A program made the position numbers and the translations under genes. The notes below the pieces were generated by a model. The model searched no databases. It had not been told where the DNA came from and saw only the letters and a program-made list of their open reading frames with translations. 5,292 nucleotides of DNA, from positions 1 through 5,292 of the forward strand of contig CAIVHJ010000169.1 of the NCBI GenBank assembly GCA_903905665.1, read 5' to 3'. This DNA comes from an uncultured Phycisphaerales bacterium (lineage in GTDB: Bacteria > Planctomycetota > Phycisphaerae > UBA1845 > CAIVHJ01). Shown piece by piece: positions 1 through 4,795 of the stretch (its first letter is position 1; the number at the start of each line of letters is the position of its first letter).

Positions 1-859
1 CGCAGGCGATGTACAGCGCCGGTCGCACCGTCGTACCGGTCTGGCCGACCTGATGATCCTTGCCGATGAATCCGCTGTCCACAGCGGCACGGGAAGCGCC
101 CACAGCGCCTCCGACGGCGCCGGCCAGATCGCGAATCCTCTGAAAATTCTCTTTACTTCCGACACCGCCGCCTCCGGCGACGATAACCCTTGCCGCCTTA
201 AGGTTGACTTTGCGCGGTTCGCGGTGGCGTTCGATCAATCGCACGCTCAGATCAAAATCAGTGAATTGAACCGTTTCGTCGATGATCTCGCCTTTGCGCG
301 ACGGGTCGGGTTCGTCCATTCGCATCACGCCTTCGCGGACGGTCGCCATCTGAGGCCAGCGGTGCGGATTGACGATCGTGGCGATGATATTGCCCCCGAA
401 GGCGGGTCGAATCTGAAGCAGCAGGTTTTTGAAGGTTTCTTTGGTTTTGGCGTCGGTGTAGTCGCCGATTTCCAGATCGGTGCAATCGGCGGTCAGACCG
501 CATCTCATCTCGGATGCAACGCGCGGCGCCAAATCGCGGCCGAGCGGCGTCGCGCCGAACATGACGATCTGGGGTTTGCGGCGGGTGATCAGTTCACACA
601 TCACGCGGGCATACGGGAGCGTGCGATAGTGCTTGAGTTCGGCGTGCTGGACGCTGTACACCCGATCGACCCCGTGGGCGATCAGATGAGCGGCCAGTTC
701 GCGCACGTTGCTGCCGGGGAGCACGGCGCCCACATTGACGCCGAGTTGGTCCGCCAGTTCACGGGCTTTGCTGCACAGTTCGAGAACGACCTCGCTGAGG
801 CTCGCGTCTTCCTGTTCGGCGAAAATCCAAACGTCACCTTGTCGATTTTGTGTAATCAT
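1..859 (-). CDS. etfA: Electron transfer flavoprotein alpha subunit (EtfA/FixB), 3' end cut by window edge
   Basis: The alpha subunit of the heterodimeric electron transfer flavoprotein binds FAD and passes electrons between dehydrogenases and a membrane or other acceptor in the cytoplasm. 286 residues are visible. The N-terminus (GDVWIFAEQ, residues 8-16) opens the Rossmann-like ETF domain. The C-terminal FAD domain carries VAGGGGVGSKENF (227-239), SRAAVD (256-261) and DHQVGQTGTTVRPALYIAC (268-286), the family's FAD-binding signatures. Full EtfA is usually about 320 residues, so roughly 35 are missing beyond base 1. The ATG at 859 is essentially the only possible start, because an in-frame TGA lies at 869-871. 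No Shine-Dalgarno sequence precedes it: the upstream bases belong to a heptamer repeat array. It is the downstream partner of etfB, separated from it by an S23-type gene. The family call is firm; the electron donor and acceptor cannot be told from the window. Confidence 0.96.
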   Translation of the reverse strand, partial: MITQNRQGDVWIFAEQEDASLSEVVLELCSKARELADQLGVNVGAVLPGSNVRELAAHLIAHGVDRVYSVQHAELKHYRTLPYARVMCELITRRKPQIVMFGATPLGRDLAPRVASEMRCGLTADCTDLEIGDYTDAKTKETFKNLLLQIRPAFGGNIIATIVNPHRWPQMATVREGVMRMDEPDPSRKGEIIDETVQFTDFDLSVRLIERHREPRKVNLKAARVIVAGGGGVGSKENFQRIRDLAGAVGGAVGASRAAVDSGFIGKDHQVGQTGTTVRPALYIAC

Positions 860-866
860 AATGGTC

Positions 867-923
867 AGTCATCAGTCGTTAGTCATTAGTCGTTAGTCAT
901 TAGTCGTTAGTTGTTAGTTGTTA
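867..923. repeat. Left heptamer array, eight AGTCRTT-type units
   Basis: Eight consecutive seven-base units occupy 868-923. Read from base 868 on the plus strand they are GTCATCA, GTCGTTA, GTCATTA, GTCGTTA, GTCATTA, GTCGTTA, GTTGTTA and GTTGTTA. GTCGTTA and GTCATTA alternate, giving a 14-base super-period, and the two units nearest the S23 gene are T-rich. The last unit contains the TAA stop of the S23 gene (921-923). The outer end lies 7 bases from the etfA start codon. Because 7 is not a multiple of 3, the array places stop codons in all three frames on both strands. Confidence 0.95.
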
Positions 924-1295
924 GGGTGTTTTTCCTGTTGCTGAGGAGCGCATCTTTTGAATGAAACCAGCCAACATCTTTTGTATTTCATCAATCTGCA
1001 AAATCAATTCATGCGCCTCGTCAGATTTTATCAATGCCAATTCCTGAGCCAACAGAAAATAATACTTCAACTCGCTTGCCGATCCCATGGCAATATGTGC
1101 GAACTGAGCAAATTCCGTCCGCCCCTTTCGACCACAACCTTCCGCCAAATTCGCAGGGATGGATACAGCAGCCCTTCGCATCTGGCTGGTTAATCCATAC
1201 AATTCTTCAGGAGGAAATCGTCTGGTAATCCGATATACGCACGAAACCAGTCCATGTGACTTCTGCCAGACTTTTAACTCACGAAAATCCTGCAT
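921..1295 (-). CDS. Four-helix-bundle protein of the S23 / 23S rRNA intervening-sequence (IVP) family
   Basis: 124 residues, the usual length for this family. The family pattern is clear: an MQDFRELKVWQKSH start (1-14), FPPEELYGLTSQMRRA (27-42) and VSIPANLAEGCGR (44-56), followed by two further predicted helices rich in Leu, Ala and Glu (about 60-115). Members were first found encoded inside intervening sequences of 23S rRNA, for example in Leptospira. They form four-helix bundles, usually pentamers, and share the fold with the accessory protein Avd of diversity-generating retroelements. The biochemical role of free-standing copies is not established. The ATG at 1295 is chosen because it gives the standard N-terminus; the Shine-Dalgarno match is poor. 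The gene lies between etfB and etfA on the same strand and is AT-rich relative to both. Its stop codon overlaps the left heptamer array, and the right array lies 35 bases upstream of its start. Confidence 0.93.
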   Translation of the reverse strand: MQDFRELKVWQKSHGLVSCVYRITRRFPPEELYGLTSQMRRAAVSIPANLAEGCGRKGRTEFAQFAHIAMGSASELKYYFLLAQELALIKSDEAHELILQIDEIQKMLAGFIQKMRSSATGKTP

Positions 1296-1330
1296 TCCAG
1301 GTATTACACCCGCTATTCTTTATTCAATCT

Positions 1331-1365
1331 TGAAACTAAAAACTAATGACCAACAACTCATGACT
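1331..1365. repeat. Right heptamer array, five degenerate units, inverted relative to the left array
   Basis: Read on the minus strand from 1365, the units are AGTCATG, AGTTGTT, GGTCATT, AGTTTTT and AGTTTCA. They line up in the same phase and order with the outer units of the left array (AGTCATC, AGTCGTT, AGTCATT, AGTCGTT, AGTCATT). The array begins 11 bases after the etfB stop codon. Most outer-unit differences are C-to-T or A-to-G, which become G-U pairs in RNA. Confidence 0.88.
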
Positions 1366-1376
1366 CAGAGCCATTT

Positions 1377-2291
1377 TCATCCCAGCGTATGGTCCACGAT
1401 CAATTCGTGGATCATTTTTCGAATACCCTCTTCCGTCGGAGGGATTTCGGTAAAACCTTCCTTCGTCAACACGATCGACTGAATGCGATGAACCTTGGTG
1501 GGAGAACCCGACAGGCCACACCATTGCATATCCGCGTTGATAAAATCGAGGTCCCATTGATCCATCAAAAGCCTGTTCATTTTCAATTGTTCGATCCGCC
1601 GGGCTAGTTCGTTTTCACGATCGCGATCCGTGGCGTTGGGTGCGATTTCGGAAATTTCCCGTGCAACTTCGACGGGGGTGCGGGCGCGTTTGAACTGCAT
1701 GACGCGTCGCGCAGCGGGTGGACGAGGTTCGTTAGCGATGTCCAGCACCGTCAGCAATACCGGCAAGCGGACTTCGAGAATCTCCCAGCCGTTGCCGACG
1801 TTTCGGCGGACGCGTGCGGATTGACCGCTGACTTCTACCAGACGTTCAAAATAAGTGACCTGCGGGATGCCGAGTTTTTCCGCCAGTTGCGGGCCGACCT
1901 GAGCGGTGTCGCCGTCAATCGCCTGGCGACCGCAAAAAACAAAATCGTAGCGTCCGAGTTTGCGAATGGCGGCGCTGAGAATGTAACTGGTGGCCAAAGT
2001 ATCGCTGGCGGCGGCCCGGCGATCGGTGAGCAGGATGACCCGATCGGCGCCGCGATACAAACTATCGCGAAGAACTTCCGAAGCCGCCGGCGGGCCCATG
2101 GTGAGAACCGTCACGGTTCCCCCGAACCGATCCCGAATCATCAACGCCGATTCCAGCGCGTGCAAATCTTCGGGATTGAAGATAGTCGGCAGGGCTGCCC
2201 GGTTGACGGTCCCGTCGGCTTTCATCGCCTCACCGGTGACGTTGGACGTATCCGGCACCTGTTTGACACATACGACACAATCGTAACCCAC
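1377..2291 (-). CDS. etfB: Electron transfer flavoprotein beta subunit (EtfB/FixA)
   Basis: 304 residues from a GTG start. The beta subunit completes the ETF heterodimer and binds AMP, or a second FAD in electron-bifurcating ETFs. Visible motifs are CVKQVPDT (8-15), NPEDLHALESAL (39-50), TMGPPAASEVLRDSLYRGADR (64-84, split here as TMGPPAASEV and LRDSLYRGADR), SDTLATSY (96-103), the ETF beta signature CGRQAIDGDTAQVGPQLAEK (120-139), ANEPRPPAARR (186-196) and CGLSGSPTKVHRI (258-270). GTG at 2291 is preferred over the TTG at 2420, which would open a longer frame. GGAG lies 7 bases upstream of the GTG, MGYDCVVCVKQVPDT is a normal EtfB N-terminus, and the extra 43 codons would cover a likely promoter. 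The KQVPDT type is the one I associate with FixA-like and anaerobic or bifurcating ETFs; bifurcation here is inference only. It is the first gene of the etfB-S23-etfA transcript. Confidence 0.95.
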   Translation of the reverse strand: MGYDCVVCVKQVPDTSNVTGEAMKADGTVNRAALPTIFNPEDLHALESALMIRDRFGGTVTVLTMGPPAASEVLRDSLYRGADRVILLTDRRAAASDTLATSYILSAAIRKLGRYDFVFCGRQAIDGDTAQVGPQLAEKLGIPQVTYFERLVEVSGQSARVRRNVGNGWEILEVRLPVLLTVLDIANEPRPPAARRVMQFKRARTPVEVAREISEIAPNATDRDRENELARRIEQLKMNRLLMDQWDLDFINADMQWCGLSGSPTKVHRIQSIVLTKEGFTEIPPTEEGIRKMIHELIVDHTLG

Positions 2292-2298
2292 GTTCCAT

Positions 2299-2302
2299 CT
2301 CC
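2299..2302 (-). promoter_or_regulatory. Ribosome binding site fixing the GTG start of etfB
   Basis: GGAG on the minus strand, 7 bases before the GTG at 2291. It decides the start against the longer frame that begins at a TTG at 2420. Confidence 0.75.
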
Positions 2303-2340
2303 AACAGAATGCGGCCCATCGAATTTGTGTTCTGGGATTC

Positions 2341-2450
2341 CCCCTCCGACCTGGTTTGTCCGGGAAAACCCGCACGAGGGCGGAGACAAGAATCCTATAG
2401 GGAGCACAAAGTTCCGTCAAGAGATCTGGTATCCTCGGTGCCCCTCCGAC
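2341..2450. repeat. Ten-base direct repeat CCCCTCCGAC, two copies 100 bases apart
   Basis: Exact copies lie at 2341-2350 and 2441-2450, one on each side of the predicted etfB promoter. Flanking bases differ. It could be a paired regulator site or chance in GC-rich DNA. Confidence 0.4.
2392..2420 (-). promoter_or_regulatory. Candidate sigma-70-type promoter of etfB
   Basis: On the minus strand, TTGACG (2415-2420, 5 of 6 match to the -35 consensus) is followed by a 17-base spacer and TAGGAT (2392-2397, 4 of 6 match to the -10 consensus). Predicted transcription start is near 2385, giving a leader of about 95 bases before the GTG of etfB. Motif evidence only. Confidence 0.5.
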
Positions 2451-2502
2451 ATGAAGAGAATCCCAAGTTTGAATCCCTGTACCAGGAATAAAGATTCGGT
2501 TC

Positions 2503-2530
2503 TTGCGATGCGTCCCAAAGAGGATAAAGT
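2503..2530 (+). promoter_or_regulatory. Weak candidate promoter for the Cys-rich lipoprotein pair
   Basis: TTGCGA (2503-2508), a 16-base spacer, then TAAAGT (2525-2530): four of six matches in each box. It would leave a leader of about 55 bases. Nothing stronger was seen upstream of 2593. Confidence 0.3.
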
Positions 2531-2592
2531 TATGAGTCGTGTCGTCCAGTTAGCACCGGATGTCGCCTATCTCTTCACAGGAGGTTTAAATC

Positions 2593-2943
2593 ATGAAACG
2601 AGCGGTCTGGATTACGATGCTGGTTGCGGCAGGATTCGCATGGGCTGGTTGCGACGGAAAGGAACATCACGCGACATGTCAGGACGCCCTGACTTTTTAT
2701 CAATCGCTTCCGTGCGCCGAAACTTCGGAATTCGGAACCGCGCTGGAGGATCTGTGCGCCTCGGCCGATACAATACCCAACTGCGACCTGACCGTTTTCT
2801 ATGACTGCATCACGGAGAATTTCAAGTGCACGAACGAAACACTGGATGCGACCGCGGAACTTCAGTGCTATGACGGACTGATCGTTCTGATTTCGACGGA
2901 TCCTGACTGTGCAAGTTTTGAGGCGACGATACCGCCTCCATGA
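2593..2943 (+). CDS. Small Cys-rich lipoprotein, copy 1 of a tandem pair
   Basis: 116 residues with no family I recognise. The N-terminus is a lipoprotein signal peptide: MKRA, a hydrophobic stretch (residues 5-19), then FAWAGC with the acceptor cysteine at C20 (Trp at -3 is unusual). Asp at +2 is the inner-membrane retention signal in enterobacteria; whether that rule holds here is unknown. The mature part has eight more cysteines at 29, 41, 55, 64, 72, 79, 92 and 106, consistent with four disulfides in the periplasm. It is acidic and predicted mainly helical. There is no CxxCH haem site. A strong AGGAGGT lies 7 bases before the ATG. The next gene is a paralogue with the same cysteine spacing (shared QSL, LExLC, CD-x3-FY-x-C and a Pro just before the last Cys). 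A structural, binding or redox role is possible but not shown. Confidence 0.87.
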   Translation: MKRAVWITMLVAAGFAWAGCDGKEHHATCQDALTFYQSLPCAETSEFGTALEDLCASADTIPNCDLTVFYDCITENFKCTNETLDATAELQCYDGLIVLISTDPDCASFEATIPPP

Positions 2944-2999
2944 TGTGTGAAGAAGATTTTCGGACTTGTTATTGAAACTACTTCAGAGGAGACGTACAC

Positions 3000-3356
3000 A
3001 TGAAAAGAATGCCTTGGATTGTGGCGCTGGCTGTAGCCGGGAATATGGTGACCGGATGCGGTAACAATGCGGAGCAACTGAGAAAAGCCTGTGAGGCGAC
3101 TTATGATCACATGCAGTCGCTGGAGTGCATCAGCGAAGCCAACAAGGCCCAGATGACACTGGAATCCTTGTGCCCCGATGCCATCCTGCAATCGGGATGC
3201 GATTTCAGCGAATTCTATACCTGCATGAGCAATCTGGGATGTGTGGATAACCTCCCGGACCCCATCGCTCTGGCGGAATGTTCCCAGATCTACACCGGCA
3301 TCCTGTTGACAGGCCCCGGATGCGCCAATGCGCCGACGACGTTGCCCGAAATCTGA
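3000..3356 (+). CDS. Small Cys-rich lipoprotein, copy 2 of a tandem pair
   Basis: 118 residues, not a family I recognise. The signal peptide MKRMPWIVALAVAGNMVTGC has its lipobox cysteine at C20 (VTGC), followed by Gly. Further cysteines are at 31, 43, 58, 67, 75, 81, 94 and 108. Gaps between successive cysteines are 11, 12, 15, 9, 8, 6, 13 and 14, against 9, 12, 14, 9, 8, 7, 13 and 14 in copy 1, so the two arose by duplication despite otherwise low identity. Shared segments are QSLxC, LExLC, CDFSEFYTC against CDLTVFYDC, and GPGC against DPDC. GAGGAG lies 8 bases before the ATG. It starts 56 bases after the copy 1 stop on the same strand, so co-transcription is likely. No clear terminator was found before the convergent gene that ends at 3459. 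Confidence 0.87.
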   Translation: MKRMPWIVALAVAGNMVTGCGNNAEQLRKACEATYDHMQSLECISEANKAQMTLESLCPDAILQSGCDFSEFYTCMSNLGCVDNLPDPIALAECSQIYTGILLTGPGCANAPTTLPEI

Positions 3357-3458
3357 ACGAACAGGAACATCTGACATTCATCTCTCACCGCTGCTTCCGT
3401 TGAGTCGGATATGATTGCGAAGACGGATTGAGGACTGCGGACGGAGTTTCTTGCGCGG

Positions 3459-4040
3459 TCATTTCTTCTTGAACACCGACAACCATCCGGTATTGGGAAC
3501 GGCGGTTTTGTTGAGAACGGAGGAAACGTGCTGGACGTCGTCGATGACGATGACGACGTTTTCGTCCACAGTTCTGGCGATACGGACCACGTCCTTGGCA
3601 CGGCGGCGCGGGACGATCGCAAACGACATAGCAGATTCCCCTCGTCCGCCCTGAGCGGCGACATCGGTCACGATGAAATCCGCCAACCGCAGCGCGAATG
3701 ACACGGCGTGCGCGCGGCCGCGCGAGATGACCATGATCAGTTGATTTCCCAAGGCCAAACGATTTTCGATGATCATTCCCACGGCATTGCCGAGCGCAAA
3801 CCCCATACCGTAGCTCAGGACTTTCAGTATCGTGATTTCCTTCAAAATTCCCGAAACGGCCAGCACCCAAACCACCACCTCAAAGAATCCCAATCCCGCA
3901 GCAATGGCGCGATAACCCCGGACGACGCAGATCGTCCGAACAGTGCCGATCGACACGTCGGTGATCCGAGCCATAATGATAAACACGGGCCAGAACACGG
4001 GATGGATGTCCAGCCATAAGAAGATGTCATTCATAAACAT
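3459..4040 (-). CDS. UPF0316-family membrane protein (DUF5698 plus DUF2179 domains, YebE-like)
   Basis: 193 residues, with an N-terminal membrane domain of about three helices (about 13-35, 45-64, 72-92) and a C-terminal soluble domain (about 100-190). Family hallmarks are ARITDVSIGTVRTICVVRG (24-42), AAGLGFFEVVVWVLAVSGIL (47-66), GFALGNAVGMIIENRLALGN (80-99) and the DUF2179-type strand VVIVIDDVQHV (162-172). UPF0316 proteins are conserved, and the DUF2179 domain also ends YitT-family membrane proteins, but the function is not established. The ATG at 4040 is chosen because GAGG lies 7 bases upstream; a second ATG two codons in (M3) is possible. It has its own promoter with a perfect TATAAT and a palindrome in the leader. 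It is convergent with the lipoprotein pair, 102 bases away, so likely a single-gene unit. Confidence 0.93.
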   Translation of the reverse strand: MFMNDIFLWLDIHPVFWPVFIIMARITDVSIGTVRTICVVRGYRAIAAGLGFFEVVVWVLAVSGILKEITILKVLSYGMGFALGNAVGMIIENRLALGNQLIMVISRGRAHAVSFALRLADFIVTDVAAQGGRGESAMSFAIVPRRRAKDVVRIARTVDENVVIVIDDVQHVSSVLNKTAVPNTGWLSVFKKK

Positions 4041-4079
4041 GCGAATTCCTCACAGACCATAATCCACGTTCCCCCTGCA

Positions 4080-4094
4080 TGACGAGACTCGTCA
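4080..4094. promoter_or_regulatory. 15-base perfect palindrome in the UPF0316 gene leader, candidate operator
   Basis: TGACGAGACTCGTCA is a perfect inverted repeat around a single central base (4087). It lies just downstream of the predicted transcription start (about 4099) and about 40 bases before the start codon. It could be a repressor site or, as RNA, a six-pair hairpin with a three-base loop. Confidence 0.5.
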
Positions 4095-4105
4095 AAAGAC
4101 CCTGT

Positions 4106-4134
4106 ATTATACTCGGAAAACTGTCGGGTGAGAA
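4106..4134 (-). promoter_or_regulatory. Sigma-70-type promoter of the UPF0316 gene
   Basis: On the minus strand, TTCTCA (4129-4134, 4 of 6 match), a 17-base spacer and a perfect TATAAT (4106-4111). The leader to the ATG at 4040 would be about 60 bases. Its position supports separate transcription from the upstream OPT-lipoprotein genes. Confidence 0.6.
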
Positions 4135-4174
4135 TCAAGAGAAGCGGCCAAGCACTCCACAAAACAAATCACGA

Positions 4175-4194
4175 AAACACAGCACGCCGTGTCT
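4175..4194 (-). terminator. Weak hairpin followed by T-rich sequence after the DUF4410-like lipoprotein gene
   Basis: On the minus strand, AGACACGG and CTGTGTTT can form eight pairs (two of them G-U) around a CGTG loop, followed by broken T runs (TCGTGATTTGTTTTG). It lies 43-62 bases past the lipoprotein stop and before the next promoter, the right place for a terminator. The stem is weak and the T tract interrupted. Confidence 0.3.
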
Positions 4195-4236
4195 GTCCGG
4201 CATTTCAAAAACAAGCTGATATGAACAGCGACTTGC

Positions 4237-4779
4237 CTATTCTTTCTTGGCCTCTTTGAAACCGGCGGATTCGAGCCACTTCCTGAGCGCCTTGCCCACA
4301 CCTTCCGCCAGATTCTCCGATCCCCCGGACGTCGTTGCGCGCGCTCGACCGATCAAGTTAGACTCCGCCAGCACGGCTTGCGTGTCCGCATCGCGCAGTT
4401 GCGTTCGGAGGATCACCTCCTGCAACGGACCGATCGCCTGATCGACGACAGAGCCTGATTCGTAATGAATGACCTCACCCGTCAAAAGCAGAATCGGGCG
4501 ACGGTCGGATGGAAGCCCCATTTCACCGGCTGATTTGTGCATTGATTCGCGAAGATACGTCACCATCTTTCCGGGAACGTCAAGACCCTGTGAAACGGTG
4601 AGGGTTTCAACCTTCAATCCCTTGTAATCGGTCAACTTCTCCGGTTTGTGAAGATCGGTCACTTTCCCCGAAGCGCCAAACGCCACCCCGGCGCCTTCGT
4701 TGATCGCCCGCCCGATACAACCGGAAGTCGATGCCAGACACACCAGTCCCATTCCGAAGATCAACAGATGTTTGTACAT
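4237..4779 (-). CDS. Predicted outer-membrane-type lipoprotein, DUF4410-like layout
   Basis: 180 residues from the ATG at 4779, which has AAGGTGA a few bases upstream; a GTG three codons earlier is a less likely start because it overlaps that site. MYKHLLIFGMGLVCLASTSGC is a clear lipoprotein signal (shown by lipobox STSGC, acceptor C21, with Ile at +2). The mature domain alternates strands and helices: a strand PILLLTGEVIHYESGS (95-110), a strand pair EVILRTQLRDADTQAVLAES (121-140), a Gly-rich turn (151-154) and a C-terminal helix NLAEGVGKALRKWLESAGF (156-174). This resembles DUF4410-like lipoproteins, but I could not confirm the family. It follows the OPT transporter gene with 16 bases between, so the two are probably co-transcribed. 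A link to that transporter is inferred from position only. Confidence 0.85.
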   Translation of the reverse strand: MYKHLLIFGMGLVCLASTSGCIGRAINEGAGVAFGASGKVTDLHKPEKLTDYKGLKVETLTVSQGLDVPGKMVTYLRESMHKSAGEMGLPSDRRPILLLTGEVIHYESGSVVDQAIGPLQEVILRTQLRDADTQAVLAESNLIGRARATTSGGSENLAEGVGKALRKWLESAGFKEAKKE

Positions 4780-4795
4780 AAAAATCACCTTTCAT

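Larger units (their letters stand above)
867..1365. mobile_element. Putative S23-gene cassette bounded by inverted heptamer arrays
   Basis: This segment of about 500 bases between etfB and etfA consists of one S23-family gene flanked by heptamer arrays in opposite orientation (867-923 and 1331-1365). Comparing the outer 35 bases of the two ends unit by unit gives 27 matches. The interior is much more AT-rich than the etf genes (46 G+C in 120 bases at 961-1080, against 39 in 60 at 481-540). etfB and etfA are normally adjacent, and both are intact here, so insertion between them is the simplest reading. No transposase is present, and no clear target-site duplication was found. Mobility is therefore inferred, probably in trans or historical. 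Confidence 0.6.
2292..2592. other. Divergent intergenic region between etfB and the first Cys-rich lipoprotein gene
   Basis: 301 bases with no convincing gene. It holds the etfB ribosome binding site and leader with two overlapping potential hairpins (2361-2384), a likely leftward promoter (2392-2420), a 10-base direct repeat (2341-2350 and 2441-2450), a weaker rightward promoter candidate (2503-2530) and the strong AGGAGGT ribosome binding site (2579-2585) of the lipoprotein gene. The open frames crossing it are extensions or shadows of the flanking genes. Confidence 0.7.

Noticed and set aside
53..889. Long plus-strand open frame of 278 codons
   Set aside because: It lies antisense to etfA, whose translation matches EtfA motifs throughout, and it runs into the heptamer array. 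It is a GC-rich shadow frame.
868..923. CRISPR array
   Set aside because: The units are seven bases long and directly adjacent without spacers, so this is a short tandem repeat.
861..1376. Target-site duplication around the S23 cassette
   Set aside because: The bases outside the arrays share only a short inverted AATGG motif, not a direct repeat, so no duplication can be claimed.
1821..2804. Long plus-strand open frame of 327 codons
   Set aside because: It is antisense to the 5' half of etfB, crosses the divergent promoter region, and overlaps the Cys-rich lipoprotein gene out of frame. It has no ribosome binding site or family resemblance.
2868..3377. Minus-strand frame of 169 codons opposite the second Cys-rich lipoprotein
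   Set aside because: The plus-strand gene has a strong ribosome binding site, a lipobox and a paralogue next to it; the minus frame has none of these.
3357..3458. Bidirectional terminator between the convergent lipoprotein and UPF0316 genes
   Set aside because: Only short stems such as TCCG/CGGA were found, with no T run on either strand.
3385..3870. Minus-strand frame of 161 codons overlapping the UPF0316 gene
   Set aside because: It is Arg-rich and low in hydrophobic residues, typical of an alternative frame of a GC-rich gene. The UPF0316 frame matches its family over its whole length.
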